DNA of 14,084 nucleotides from Dehalococcoidia bacterium UBA1151 (GTDB taxonomy: Bacteria > Chloroflexota > Dehalococcoidia > Lucifugimonadales > Lucifugimonadaceae), in contig DBZV01000039.1 in the NCBI GenBank assembly GCA_002311865.1, forward strand, positions 1 through 14,084, written 5' to 3'. Each line of letters opens with the position of its first letter. Positions within the stretch are counted from its first letter, which is position 1. A program made the translations under genes and the position numbers. Below are positions 6,775-14,026 of the stretch, piece by piece. A model generated the notes under the pieces. It did not search any database, had not been told where the DNA came from, and worked only from the letters and a program-made list of their open reading frames with translations.

Positions 6775-7440
6775 CTATCTCAGCTCTGTGAAGGTTTCGT
6801 AGAGGGAGTCTGTGGTCTCCACCGGGCTCACGGCAATGATCTCATCTTCTGGTTCCAGAACCGTCTCAGCGGTGGCAATTTCGGTGTGTCCGTTGGCGCT
6901 AATGACCAGTGAGATAAGGCTCCCATAGGGAACGTTCACCTCGCGGAGCGGCATTCCGGCCACAACGCCGCCCGATGGAATCTTGATTCCCACGATCTCC
7001 TTGCTGCGACCGGTTACTGGCATCAGCCGAACAAGCGGGTGAGCCGGTAGCGCCCCTGCAATTCGGGAGAGAACCAGGTCAGTGGAAGAGACAACGTCAT
7101 CAATCCCTACTGCTTCAAACAGGAGCACGTGATCCGGGTTTTGAACTACCGCGGCGGTCTTTGAGACGTTGAAACGAGTCTTTGCCAGCTGGCAAGCCGC
7201 AAGGTTGTCCTCATCACGCCCAGTCGTTGCGATAAATACTGATGCTCTCGCCACGCCGGCGTCTGAAAGGGTCGCTAGCCGCGTGGCGTCACCTTGCCCA
7301 GCGACGCTTCCAAGAGTGTTACGCAATTGGTTAACAACTTGCTCGTCGATTTCAATCACGTATACCTCATGACCACCGGAGATCAATGAGTCAGCAAGCC
7401 GTCCGCCCAGGCGGCCACCACCTGCAATTACGATATACAT
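6775..7440 (-). CDS. TrkA-family RCK protein (RCK_N + RCK_C), potassium uptake regulator
   Basis: This cytosolic nucleotide-binding subunit gates Trk/Ktr potassium channels. The 221 residues contain an RCK_N Rossmann fold with GGGRLG (7-12) and the acidic ribose-binding residue E30 at the end of the second strand (VYVIEID), then an RCK_C domain (about 138-209, with AGMPLREVNVPYG and the DEIIAVSP ending). The start is set by AAAGGA seven bases before the ATG. A GGCCGC/GCGGCC hairpin ends just upstream of that ribosome site. It is the third RCK gene in the operon and the second with both domains. It may form mixed rings with the neighbouring half-length RCK protein, but that is speculation. The specific trkA or ktrA symbol is not assigned because the family is not resolved from sequence alone. 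Confidence 0.9.
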   Translation of the reverse strand: MYIVIAGGGRLGGRLADSLISGGHEVYVIEIDEQVVNQLRNTLGSVAGQGDATRLATLSDAGVARASVFIATTGRDEDNLAACQLAKTRFNVSKTAAVVQNPDHVLLFEAVGIDDVVSSTDLVLSRIAGALPAHPLVRLMPVTGRSKEIVGIKIPSGGVVAGMPLREVNVPYGSLISLVISANGHTEIATAETVLEPEDEIIAVSPVETTDSLYETFTELR

Positions 7441-7458
7441 ATCTGGATCCTTTTTTTG

Positions 7459-7478
7459 GGCCGCCTGGTCTAGCGGCC
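7459..7478 (-). promoter_or_regulatory. Hairpin just upstream of the RCK gene ribosome site
   Basis: Arms 7473-7478 and 7459-7464 (GGCCGC/GCGGCC in the minus-strand RNA) enclose an 8-nt loop. The stem is followed by an A7 run and the AAGGA site of the 6775-7440 gene. There is no U-run, so it is not an intrinsic terminator. It may shield or process the intercistronic RNA. Confidence 0.4.
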
Positions 7479-7530
7479 ACTTGATCTTCAGTCCACATCT
7501 ATTATCTGGGCATCTGGAAGACGATCGAGG

Positions 7531-7947
7531 TTATATTTCCCGGTTGAGCGACTCTACGATCTCAGATACGGCGTTCTCGGTTGGGCAGTAAACCTCGTAC
7601 CCCAGAGAAGAGTACATCTCTCCAAGCGATGGGTCTTTCACTCTCATCACGATCTGCTTGATATCAAATATGGCCCTAACCTTCTGTGCTGCCAGTGCGT
7701 TCACCGTGTCCTGCCCCGTAAGAGCTATGAAAAGGTCAGCGTCTTCAATTTCGGCCTGGGCGAGCACAGATGAGATCGTGCCATCGCCTTCAACAATGGA
7801 AACCGATCCTGATTCGATGTGCGATGGGGTGAGTCTGGAGAAGTGTGATTTCTCCTTATCAATCACCGAGACGCGATCTCCTTCAGCCGCCAGTGACGAC
7901 GCGATGGCGGATCCGGTTCTACCACATCCAAGAATGACAACACGCAT
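7531..7947 (-). CDS. Single-domain RCK_N (TrkA-N) protein
   Basis: The 138-residue protein consists of one Rossmann-type RCK_N domain: GCGRTG at 7-12, the acidic ribose-binding residue D30 (VSVIDKE), and the later strands (DADLFIALTGQDTVN, 69-83) as in TrkA N-domains. No RCK_C domain follows; the frame ends cleanly at TAA with SLNREI and no RCK_C-like remnant was noticed in the 90-bp spacer, so it looks naturally short rather than recently truncated. No clear ribosome site precedes the ATG, which lies 22 bp after the uspA-like stop, so reinitiation is likely. It probably binds NAD(H) or ATP and assembles with the other RCK proteins, but a separate regulatory role cannot be excluded. Confidence 0.85.
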   Translation of the reverse strand: MRVVILGCGRTGSAIASSLAAEGDRVSVIDKEKSHFSRLTPSHIESGSVSIVEGDGTISSVLAQAEIEDADLFIALTGQDTVNALAAQKVRAIFDIKQIVMRVKDPSLGEMYSSLGYEVYCPTENAVSEIVESLNREI

Positions 7948-7969
7948 GGTTAGAGTGTAGCTGGGCGAC

Positions 7970-8524
7970 TCAGGATAGGCTGCCGGGTGTTGTCGTAACG
8001 CCCGGCGCGGTTGGCCGACGACCCCGCTGCCGCGGCGGTGCTTCCCGTCTCAGAACGACCAGGCAAGGCGCGTGCTCAAGAATGAACGGGATATCTCTGC
8101 CGAGTGAGAAACTTCCGTTTTCACGGGGGAAGTGAGAGCCGATCACAAGGGCATCTACCTCACGAGAGATGGCTTCAGATACCACGGCAGGGCCAATCTC
8201 TCGGGCCTGAACCATGTGAGCGTCAAATTCGTTTTTCGGAAGCCTGACAATTTCTTCAGTGCCCTGCAAGATGTCTTCGCCCTTGGCGGCAGCAGGGCCA
8301 ATCTCAGCGTCAACAGGAAGGCTGCGGTCCACCTCAATCACATATAAAACGTGCAGCCGGCCTTTGACCGGTCTGACGAGGTCTGCAGCATGCGCCAGAA
8401 CACCTTCATCTGACGGACTGCCCGTAACCACTGCCAGCACTTTGTTGAATGCGACGCCCAGTTGGAGCGACTCCGTTGGCGACTGTCTTGATCGCTGTGG
8501 CATTGTGAGGAGGTTACGCATCAT
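7970..8524 (-). CDS. UspA-like universal stress protein
   Basis: The 184-residue protein has one Usp fold (about 26-160), starting FNKVLAVVTGSPSDEG and ending with CLVVLRRE, both typical strands. The region normally carrying the ATP motif G-x2-G-x9-G-(S/T) reads GSHFPRENGSFSLGRD (129-144): the first glycine is there but the closing G-S/T has become G-R, so ATP binding is doubtful. A proline/arginine-rich tail (about 161-184) extends beyond the usual end. The ATG overlaps the TGA of the upstream RCK gene (ATGA at 8521-8524), a clear sign of translational coupling; Met8 is an alternative start. Usp domains are known partners of some K+ and Na+ transporters, so a role in sensing for the Trk/Ktr complex is reasonable inference. 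Confidence 0.82.
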   Translation of the reverse strand: MMRNLLTMPQRSRQSPTESLQLGVAFNKVLAVVTGSPSDEGVLAHAADLVRPVKGRLHVLYVIEVDRSLPVDAEIGPAAAKGEDILQGTEEIVRLPKNEFDAHMVQAREIGPAVVSEAISREVDALVIGSHFPRENGSFSLGRDIPFILEHAPCLVVLRREAPPRQRGRRPTAPGVTTTPGSLS

Positions 8525-9198
8525 GTGGCGCTGATCCTCCCGACAAGCTCATCTCTGCCGACAACGACCATTACGTCGCCGGTTGCCAGCCTATCGTCAC
8601 CGTCCGGGCTTAGCGTGATGTCATCACCTCGCTTCAATGCCAGGACGGCCACGCCGTACTTATCACGAACACCAGTAAATCCACTCTCTTTTAGTGTCAT
8701 ATTCACAAAACGGTCCGGCACACGAATTCTTGAGATACCGAAAGCCGACGTAAGCTCCATGTACTCTTGGGCCTCAGGCGTGAACAGCATGTGGGCCAGG
8801 CGTCTACCACTCTCTGCTTCAGGTTGAATAATTTTGTTGCACCCGATGCGTTCCAATGTGTTCGCGTGAAGTTCATTGTTCGCCCTGGAGACGATGTACG
8901 GGATTCCAATTGTCTTGAAGAGCACGGAAACCATGATGTTGGCCTGGACGTTGGTTCCGATGGCGACGATGGCCACATCATAATTGTGGATGCCAAGCTC
9001 ACGCAGAACGTTCTCGTTTGTGGCGTCGCCGCGCACGGGGTGTGTTACTTCACCGGTGAGGTCCTGAACAAGCTGTTCATTCTGGTCGATTGCCAAAACG
9101 TCATGCCCGAGTTGATACAGAGTGCGCGCGACTTGAGAACCGAGACGGCCCAGGCCCGCTACAGCCACTAATTTCTTGCCCTGGAAATTTGCTTGCAT
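8521..9198 (-). CDS. ktrA: KtrA/TrkA-type RCK regulatory subunit
   Basis: This is probably the main cytosolic gating subunit for the TrkH/KtrB pore encoded just upstream. The 225 residues contain an RCK_N domain with GLGRLG at 15-20 and D38 (LAIDQN) for nucleotide binding, a linker, then an RCK_C domain (about 148-222, ending GDVMVVVGRDELV). The length is typical of KtrA. It starts 49 bp after the TrkH stop; no Shine-Dalgarno sequence is visible before the ATG, and a hairpin fills most of the spacer. The stop overlaps the start of the UspA-like gene. The pairing with the next-door pore gene supports the ktrA name, though other RCK genes nearby could share the job. Confidence 0.88.
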   Translation of the reverse strand: MQANFQGKKLVAVAGLGRLGSQVARTLYQLGHDVLAIDQNEQLVQDLTGEVTHPVRGDATNENVLRELGIHNYDVAIVAIGTNVQANIMVSVLFKTIGIPYIVSRANNELHANTLERIGCNKIIQPEAESGRRLAHMLFTPEAQEYMELTSAFGISRIRVPDRFVNMTLKESGFTGVRDKYGVAVLALKRGDDITLSPDGDDRLATGDVMVVVGRDELVGRISAT

Positions 9199-9213
9199 TG
9201 TGATGAAGAATAG

Positions 9214-9241
9214 CCGTTACCGTGTAGATATCCGGTAGCGG
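9214..9241 (-). promoter_or_regulatory. Intercistronic hairpin between trkH/ktrB and ktrA
   Basis: In the minus-strand RNA, CCGCTACCG pairs with CGGTAACGG over nine positions with a single C/A mismatch and a 10-nt loop. It occupies most of the 49-bp spacer. No U-tract follows, so it is not a standard terminator; it could stabilise or process the pore transcript and set the pore-to-regulator ratio. Confidence 0.4.
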
Positions 9242-9247
9242 AGTTGC

Positions 9248-10705
9248 TCAACCTATTCTAACCCGCTCCTCTGCGAATCGGTAGGGTTCAACCTCTTCTC
9301 CTCCCGCCATAAGAAGCGCCAATGACAGCGGCCCAAATCTTCCCATAAACATAGCTGCGATTATGATGCCCCTGCCCCAATCTGATAGCGAGGCCGTAAT
9401 GCCTGTGGATAGTCCCACGGTTCCGAAGGCTGAAACGGCCTCAAAAAGAATTGAACCGAGCGGCTGATCCTCAATCGCGGCCAGCGCGAAGGTCAGGGTA
9501 AATACTGCCGCAATTGCTACCGCACCTACAACGAGCGCCTGTCGCACAACAGCCTGGGGGATCGATCTACCAAATACCTGTGTGTGGACCTTGTTTCTCA
9601 GTGTTCCGAAGATGGCGAGGACGATCACCGCAAACGTACCGATCTTGATCCCGCCGGCCGCAGAGGCAGATCCGCCGCCAATAAACATCAACGACATCGT
9701 GCTGAAATTTGTCGCTTCCTGTGTTTCAGACCAGTCGATTGTTGTGAATCCGGCGGTTCTGGACATTGCTGATTGGAAGAACGAATCTGCAACCTGTTCA
9801 CCGAATGGCCGTTCGGAGAGGGTCCCGGCTCTGTTGAACTCAAGTGAAAATACAAGTGCTGCACCGGCCAGAAGAGCCGCGACTGTCCCAACGACAATTA
9901 ACTTTGTATCTATTGAGAAACGGCTGGGACGACGTACCGTTACCGCCTCGTACATCACCAGATAGCCAATTCCCCCAAGGATGATCAGTCCGCTGAACAG
10001 CGCCAGGATGAAGTAGTCTGCAGAGAATGCGGCGATGCTTCCGCCATCTATCTTGTCGGGCGGGAATACGGTGAAGCCTGCGTTATTGAAGGCTGAGGCA
10101 GAATGAAATATCGCCTGCCACGAGGCTTCGCCAGCTGATATTCCGCTCCAGAGCGAGCCGAATACGTACCACTTGAGGAACATCGCCACGGCGCCAATAG
10201 TCTGGAAGACGATTGCCGTCAGCACGATGTTGCGCACCAGGACGGGAAGGCCTCCCAGCTGTGATACGCCCAGACCTGATCTGATTGCCAGCTGGTTTTG
10301 GAGACCAATTCTCTGGCCCATGATGATCAGCAAAAACGCAGCGGAAGTCATGAAACCCAATCCGCCCAGAAACAGGAGAACGGCGATCACTCCTTCGCCA
10401 AATCCACTCCAAAATGTTGGGGTGTCCACTACAACCAGGCCGGTGACCGTGATGGCTGAAACGGCCGTGAACAATGCCGTCATGAAGTCCGGGGAGTCGC
10501 CATCAGTCGTTGAAAGAGGTAGCCACAACAGAATCGACCCAAGGACAGCCAGGCCTACGAACCCGTACACGATGACCATTGGTGACGCGATGCCGCGCAC
10601 GGGGACGCTGCGGCGTGTCAGGTGGATCTGTACGGGGGCAATTTCAGCCTGGCGCGGGCGGCGCACAATAACGTCGCCGGGTCGTGGTCGCCAGGGAGGT
10701 TGCAA
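9248..10705 (-). CDS. ktrB: TrkH/KtrB-family potassium uptake channel subunit
   Basis: This is the membrane pore of a Ktr/Trk potassium uptake system. The 485 residues contain four repeated helix-pore-helix units, each with a filter loop: TVTGL (86-90), NNAGF (207-211), RTAGF (316-320) and GTVGL (428-432). The glycine-rich intramembrane gate of the third unit is visible at 343-353 (GGGSASAAGGI). Length fits KtrB or short TrkH. The N-terminal ~35 residues are arginine/proline-rich and cytosolic. The start at 10705 is TTG with AGAGG close in front; if that is wrong, Met43 is the next likely start but would leave almost no N-terminus before the first helix. It is the first gene of the operon, followed by its RCK partners, and opens onto the divergent spacer. 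Confidence 0.92.
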   Translation of the reverse strand: MQPPWRPRPGDVIVRRPRQAEIAPVQIHLTRRSVPVRGIASPMVIVYGFVGLAVLGSILLWLPLSTTDGDSPDFMTALFTAVSAITVTGLVVVDTPTFWSGFGEGVIAVLLFLGGLGFMTSAAFLLIIMGQRIGLQNQLAIRSGLGVSQLGGLPVLVRNIVLTAIVFQTIGAVAMFLKWYVFGSLWSGISAGEASWQAIFHSASAFNNAGFTVFPPDKIDGGSIAAFSADYFILALFSGLIILGGIGYLVMYEAVTVRRPSRFSIDTKLIVVGTVAALLAGAALVFSLEFNRAGTLSERPFGEQVADSFFQSAMSRTAGFTTIDWSETQEATNFSTMSLMFIGGGSASAAGGIKIGTFAVIVLAIFGTLRNKVHTQVFGRSIPQAVVRQALVVGAVAIAAVFTLTFALAAIEDQPLGSILFEAVSAFGTVGLSTGITASLSDWGRGIIIAAMFMGRFGPLSLALLMAGGEEVEPYRFAEERVRIG

Positions 10706-10919
10706 GTGGCCTCTTTGATATTGAATAAGTTGGTTTGGCTGAGGTGAGAATCCTCAAAGATGAAACGGGCTTATCCGTTCCAATCTATTCAGCCTCGCCA
10801 TTCTAAACAGGTCATCATTCCGCGAATACAGGTTCCCCCCATTGTTGCAGTCATCCCGGTATATCTGGAAAATGGGATAAGAACGTGCCGAGACAGATCT
10901 CGCCTTTGAGAGTCACTTC
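10706..10919. promoter_or_regulatory. Divergent spacer between the potassium operon and the YihY/BrkB gene
   Basis: This 214-bp spacer must carry promoters in both directions, but no convincing -35/-10 pair could be placed on either strand. It holds several 5-bp inverted repeats: TGAGG/CCTCA (10740-10744, 10752-10756), AACGG/CCGTT (10764-10768, 10775-10779) and CGAGA/TCTCG (10889-10893, 10898-10902). The minus-strand leader contains GGGGGGAACC, a string reminiscent of one part of the ydaO c-di-AMP riboswitch, but the other conserved blocks were not found. Confidence 0.45.
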
Positions 10920-11876
10920 ATGATCAACGCCTTTCCCGTCATGCTATTTCGACTTGGTGTGGACTTCATCAAGCTGTGCGCCAGCGCGTTTAATGAATTT
11001 CTGAGCAAAAACGGCCCCTACATGGCCGCTGCAATCTCGTTCTATTCGATATTTTCGATGTTTCCCCTGTTGCTTGCCGTGCTGGCGATATTTGGATTCT
11101 TGCTCAACTCTGCTGAACTTCAACAGCAACTGGTCGAAGAGATCCCCCGACAGTGGCCAACGATAGATGCTCAGCTTGTCCAGACTGTTTTGAATCGCGT
11201 GAACGACGGTAAGATCATCACAAGTGTCATCGCCACTGTGGGCCTGGTCTGGACGTCGATGACGGTTTTTGGTGCTATTCGCAAGAGCACCAATCTCATC
11301 TGGGGTATCCAGCGGACTCGGCCGTTCCTACAGGAGCGGATGATGGACTTCACGCTGATGCTGGGGGCCTCTCTACTTCTCGTTACCTCTGTTTTCACGA
11401 CAACGGTGCTCAGCTTCTTTCAGGAAATTTTTACTATCCTGGCCCCGGAATCTGGCCCCAGTAGCGATGACTTCTGGAGCCGGGTTGCGATCTCAATCCC
11501 TCCGGTCACGATGTTTGTTACGTTCCTGATCATCTACACATGGCTGCCCTACACCCGGGTCAGACTACGCGAATCGTGGTTACCCGCGCTGCTTGCATCA
11601 TTCGCGTTCAACATCTCAGCGGTGGTCTTCGTTCAGTGGCTGCGCGAGTTCCCCGCATACAAAGATGTATATGGCGGGATTAGCGCGGTGATCGCATTCA
11701 TGGCATGGGTATACGTATCGTCAATCATCATGCTGGTTGGAGCCATGTTCACCGCTCGATATGCTGCATTTCTATCGGCGGTTGATCAGCGCAAGAAATT
11801 GCAGCAGCTCCATGGCAGTTTGGAGAGGATTCGCTCACAGCCGCTCGTTCTGGCTCCACTAACGGTCGGAAACTAG
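10920..11876 (+). CDS. YihY/BrkB-family inner membrane protein
   Basis: The 318-residue protein has six predicted membrane helices (about 35-62, 99-120, 145-166, 189-209, 221-241 and 252-280), the usual layout of the YihY/virulence-factor-BrkB family (once called putative ribonuclease BN, a name now considered wrong). Family marks are AAAISFYSIFSMFPLLL (36-52) and YGGISAVIAFMAWVYVSSII (251-270). In the last helix the family's usual GAE has become GAM (274-276), losing an acidic residue. GAGAG at 10908-10912 sits 7 nt before the ATG. The biochemical role of the family is not settled; transport of an unknown substrate has been proposed. A TPR gene follows after 24 bp, probably in the same transcript. 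Confidence 0.9.
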   Translation: MINAFPVMLFRLGVDFIKLCASAFNEFLSKNGPYMAAAISFYSIFSMFPLLLAVLAIFGFLLNSAELQQQLVEEIPRQWPTIDAQLVQTVLNRVNDGKIITSVIATVGLVWTSMTVFGAIRKSTNLIWGIQRTRPFLQERMMDFTLMLGASLLLVTSVFTTTVLSFFQEIFTILAPESGPSSDDFWSRVAISIPPVTMFVTFLIIYTWLPYTRVRLRESWLPALLASFAFNISAVVFVQWLREFPAYKDVYGGISAVIAFMAWVYVSSIIMLVGAMFTARYAAFLSAVDQRKKLQQLHGSLERIRSQPLVLAPLTVGN

Positions 11877-11900
11877 ATCGGTAGGTCGCCGGGCGTTATC

Positions 11901-12431
11901 GTGCAGCAGTTCAGGGACCTCCTAGCGCGCCTCACTGGCCGAGAATTTCAGCCTGAATTATCAGATATTGGCGATGCCATGGAGGCCATGCAACGGGGTA
12001 TTGATGCGTCTGATTCAGGGCGATACAAGGCCGCGATCCAGATCTTCACTGCGGTCATTTCCGCGGCACCTAACACGGCTGGCGTGTATCAGCACCGTGG
12101 CTCTGCTTTCGCGGAGAGCGGAAATCACGACGCGGCGATCGTTGACTATGACGTATCCATTCGGCTCACCCCCTCGTATCCGGACACTTATCTTGATCGT
12201 GGGAACTCCTATCACGCCCGAAATGAGTTTGCTAAGGCACTCAAGGACTATACCGAGGCACTGAGGCTCAACCCCCGCTTTGGTGAGGCGTACGCCAATC
12301 GTGCCGCGACGCACGTGCTACTTGGCGATGAGGAATCTGCGAAGGCCGATATCCAGGAGGCCCACTCGCTGGGTGTCGATCGGTCAGCTCTGGATGCCCT
12401 GATCGAGGAAACGCGCAGGCAAGCGAATTAG
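11901..12431 (+). CDS. Tetratricopeptide repeat protein
   Basis: The 176-residue protein has four consecutive 34-residue TPR units (about 27-60, 61-94, 95-128 and 129-162) with the expected pattern, clearest in the third (YPDTYLDRGNSYHARNEF, then KALKDYTEALRLNP). TPR arrays are protein-binding scaffolds. There is no signal peptide or membrane helix, so it is probably cytosolic, possibly docking at the membrane protein encoded 24 bp upstream; that link is inference from co-orientation. The GTG start at 11901 lacks a good ribosome site; ATG at 11979 (Met27, exactly where the first repeat begins) is a serious alternative. A terminator follows, closing the two-gene unit. Confidence 0.85.
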   Translation: MQQFRDLLARLTGREFQPELSDIGDAMEAMQRGIDASDSGRYKAAIQIFTAVISAAPNTAGVYQHRGSAFAESGNHDAAIVDYDVSIRLTPSYPDTYLDRGNSYHARNEFAKALKDYTEALRLNPRFGEAYANRAATHVLLGDEESAKADIQEAHSLGVDRSALDALIEETRRQAN

Positions 12432-12444
12432 TTTGTGAGGGGTC

Positions 12445-12467
12445 GTTTGAGCGGCACTGGCTCAAAC
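12445..12467. repeat. Perfect 8-bp inverted repeat in the convergent spacer
   Basis: GTTTGAGC (12445-12452) and GCTCAAAC (12460-12467) flank a 7-nt loop, 13 bp after the TPR stop. No T-run follows on either strand. It may protect mRNA 3' ends or assist the nearby terminator. Confidence 0.55.
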
Positions 12468-12486
12468 TCTGGAACGCGTTGGCTAT

Positions 12487-12509
12487 CGCCAGCGCAAGCG
12501 GGCGTTTTT
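12487..12509 (+). terminator. Intrinsic terminator of the YihY/BrkB-TPR unit
   Basis: CGCC-A-GC (12487-12493) pairs with GC-G-GGCG (12498-12504), with one A/G mismatch, around a GCAA tetraloop; T5 (12505-12509) follows directly. The stem, GNRA loop and U-tract make a standard intrinsic terminator 55 bp after the TPR stop. A second hairpin (12476-12483 with 12488-12495) overlaps its left arm and cannot form at the same time. Confidence 0.65.
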
Positions 12510-12542
12510 ATGGATGGAGTGGCGCCTGAGTTATGCCAGTTG

Positions 12543-13952
12543 CTAAATCCAGTGAATCGCTTCGCCGTAGGTGTCCAGCGCGGCTTCCTTGATGCCTTCG
12601 GAAAGTGTTGGATGCGCGTGGACGGTCTGGCCAATCTCCATCGGCGTGCCTTCCAGCATCTTCATCGCGCTGATCTCCGCCAGCAACTCCGTTACGTCCG
12701 GCCCAACCATCGCCGCACCCAGAATATCGCCGGAGCTTTTGTCCGAGATGATTTTGGTGAAACCATCAACGTGGCCTGAGGCAATTGCTTTGCCAACAGC
12801 GCGCCACGGAACCTTTCCAATCTCAACCTCGTAGCCCTGCTCTTTGGCCTGCGCTTCAGTCAGGCCGACACTGGCCACCTGCGGCTCGCAGTACACGGCG
12901 CGCGGCATGTTTACGTAGTCCAGCGGCTCCGGGTCTCGACCGGCAATCGTCTCGGCAGCCACAACGCCCTGCGCAAACGCCACATGCGCCAGCAGCAACT
13001 TGCCGGTCACATCGCCAACGGCGTACACGCCCGGTGCGGATGTCTGCATGCGATCGTCAATCTCAATGAAGCCACGTGCGTCAAGCATCACACCGGCTGA
13101 TTCAAGGCCAAGGCTATCTGTGTTGGGTTGTACGCCTACGCCAAGAAGCACCTTATCGCACTCGAATTCAGAGTCTTCACCGTTGGCGTGATAGTTGATC
13201 ACCAGCCCGTCGCCGCGCTCCTCCGCTCCACTTACGCGGGCGCTGGTGACGAAATTGATTCCCTGCTTCTTGAATGCTCGTTCAAGTTCCACCGACACGT
13301 CTTCATCTTCAAGGGGCACGAGGTGGGGCAGCATCTCAAATATGGTCACTTCCGTACCGTAGGCCCGGAAGAAGTAGGCGAACTCAACTCCAATAGCGCC
13401 ACCACCAATAATTCCAATGGCCTTTGGCGCCACTCGTGTCTCCAGAGCCTCTCGACTTGTGATGATCTTCTCGCCGTCAATTTCCAGCCCGGGGAGGCTG
13501 CGAGCTCGAGCACCCGTTGAAATAACGATGCTCTTTCCCGTGAGCGTTGTTCCATCATCAATCGATACCGTCGTCGCGCTGGTCAGTGTTGCGGCGCCAC
13601 GGAACACTTCAATCTTGTTTTGCTTGAGTAGATAGCCAATACCCTGCACGAGTTGAGCGGAGACCTTTCGTGAGCGGTCTATGGCTTTTGAAATGTCTGC
13701 AGAGAAGTTATCGAACGAGATTCCCCAGTCATCGGCATGGGAGAGGGTATTTACTAACTCGGCGTTCTTGAGAAGGGATTTGCTTGGGATACATCCCCAG
13801 TTGAGGCAAACCCCACCAATGCCGGCAATGCCAGAGCCATCGTCTTTCTCCACGATAGCGGTGCTGAGCCCCAGTTGAGCCCCGCGGATTGCGGCGTGAT
13901 AGCCGCCGGGGCCTGCGCCGATTACAACTAGGTCGAAATTAGTTTCCGGCAT
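12543..13952 (-). CDS. lpdA: Dihydrolipoyl dehydrogenase (E3)
   Basis: E3 reoxidises lipoyl groups of 2-oxo-acid dehydrogenase and glycine cleavage complexes, passing electrons through FAD to NAD+. The 469 residues show the FAD-binding GAGPGGY (12-18), the redox disulfide C49/C54 in GGVCLNWGCIPSKSLL, the NAD-binding GGGAIGVE (183-190), the second FAD motif (VYAVGDVTG, 309-317) and the catalytic dyad H447/E452 in HAHPTLSE. Nothing is missing. GGAG eight bases before the ATG is a good ribosome site. An overlapping ATG four bases upstream opens a five-codon frame in another phase. No E1, E2 or lipoate genes are in the window, so the partner complex is unknown. A candidate promoter lies upstream, making it independent of its convergent neighbour. 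Confidence 0.96.
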   Translation of the reverse strand: MPETNFDLVVIGAGPGGYHAAIRGAQLGLSTAIVEKDDGSGIAGIGGVCLNWGCIPSKSLLKNAELVNTLSHADDWGISFDNFSADISKAIDRSRKVSAQLVQGIGYLLKQNKIEVFRGAATLTSATTVSIDDGTTLTGKSIVISTGARARSLPGLEIDGEKIITSREALETRVAPKAIGIIGGGAIGVEFAYFFRAYGTEVTIFEMLPHLVPLEDEDVSVELERAFKKQGINFVTSARVSGAEERGDGLVINYHANGEDSEFECDKVLLGVGVQPNTDSLGLESAGVMLDARGFIEIDDRMQTSAPGVYAVGDVTGKLLLAHVAFAQGVVAAETIAGRDPEPLDYVNMPRAVYCEPQVASVGLTEAQAKEQGYEVEIGKVPWRAVGKAIASGHVDGFTKIISDKSSGDILGAAMVGPDVTELLAEISAMKMLEGTPMEIGQTVHAHPTLSEGIKEAALDTYGEAIHWI

Positions 13953-14026
13953 TCATGGTTCTCCAGGAGTTGATAGTTGCTGTTACTACAGTCTGATGCG
14001 ATAAGTGAGATATCGGAAGTGGCAAT

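Noticed and set aside
7451..7478. Intrinsic terminator after the single-domain RCK gene
   Set aside because: The homopolymer run is A, not U, in the direction of transcription, and it forms part of the next gene's ribosome site.
10706..10919. Possible ydaO-type c-di-AMP riboswitch in the potassium operon leader
   Set aside because: GGGGGGAACC on the minus strand resembles one conserved block, but the GGGGUGAAU-like and GUCAGCUAACCUCG-like blocks and a closing P1 stem are not seen.
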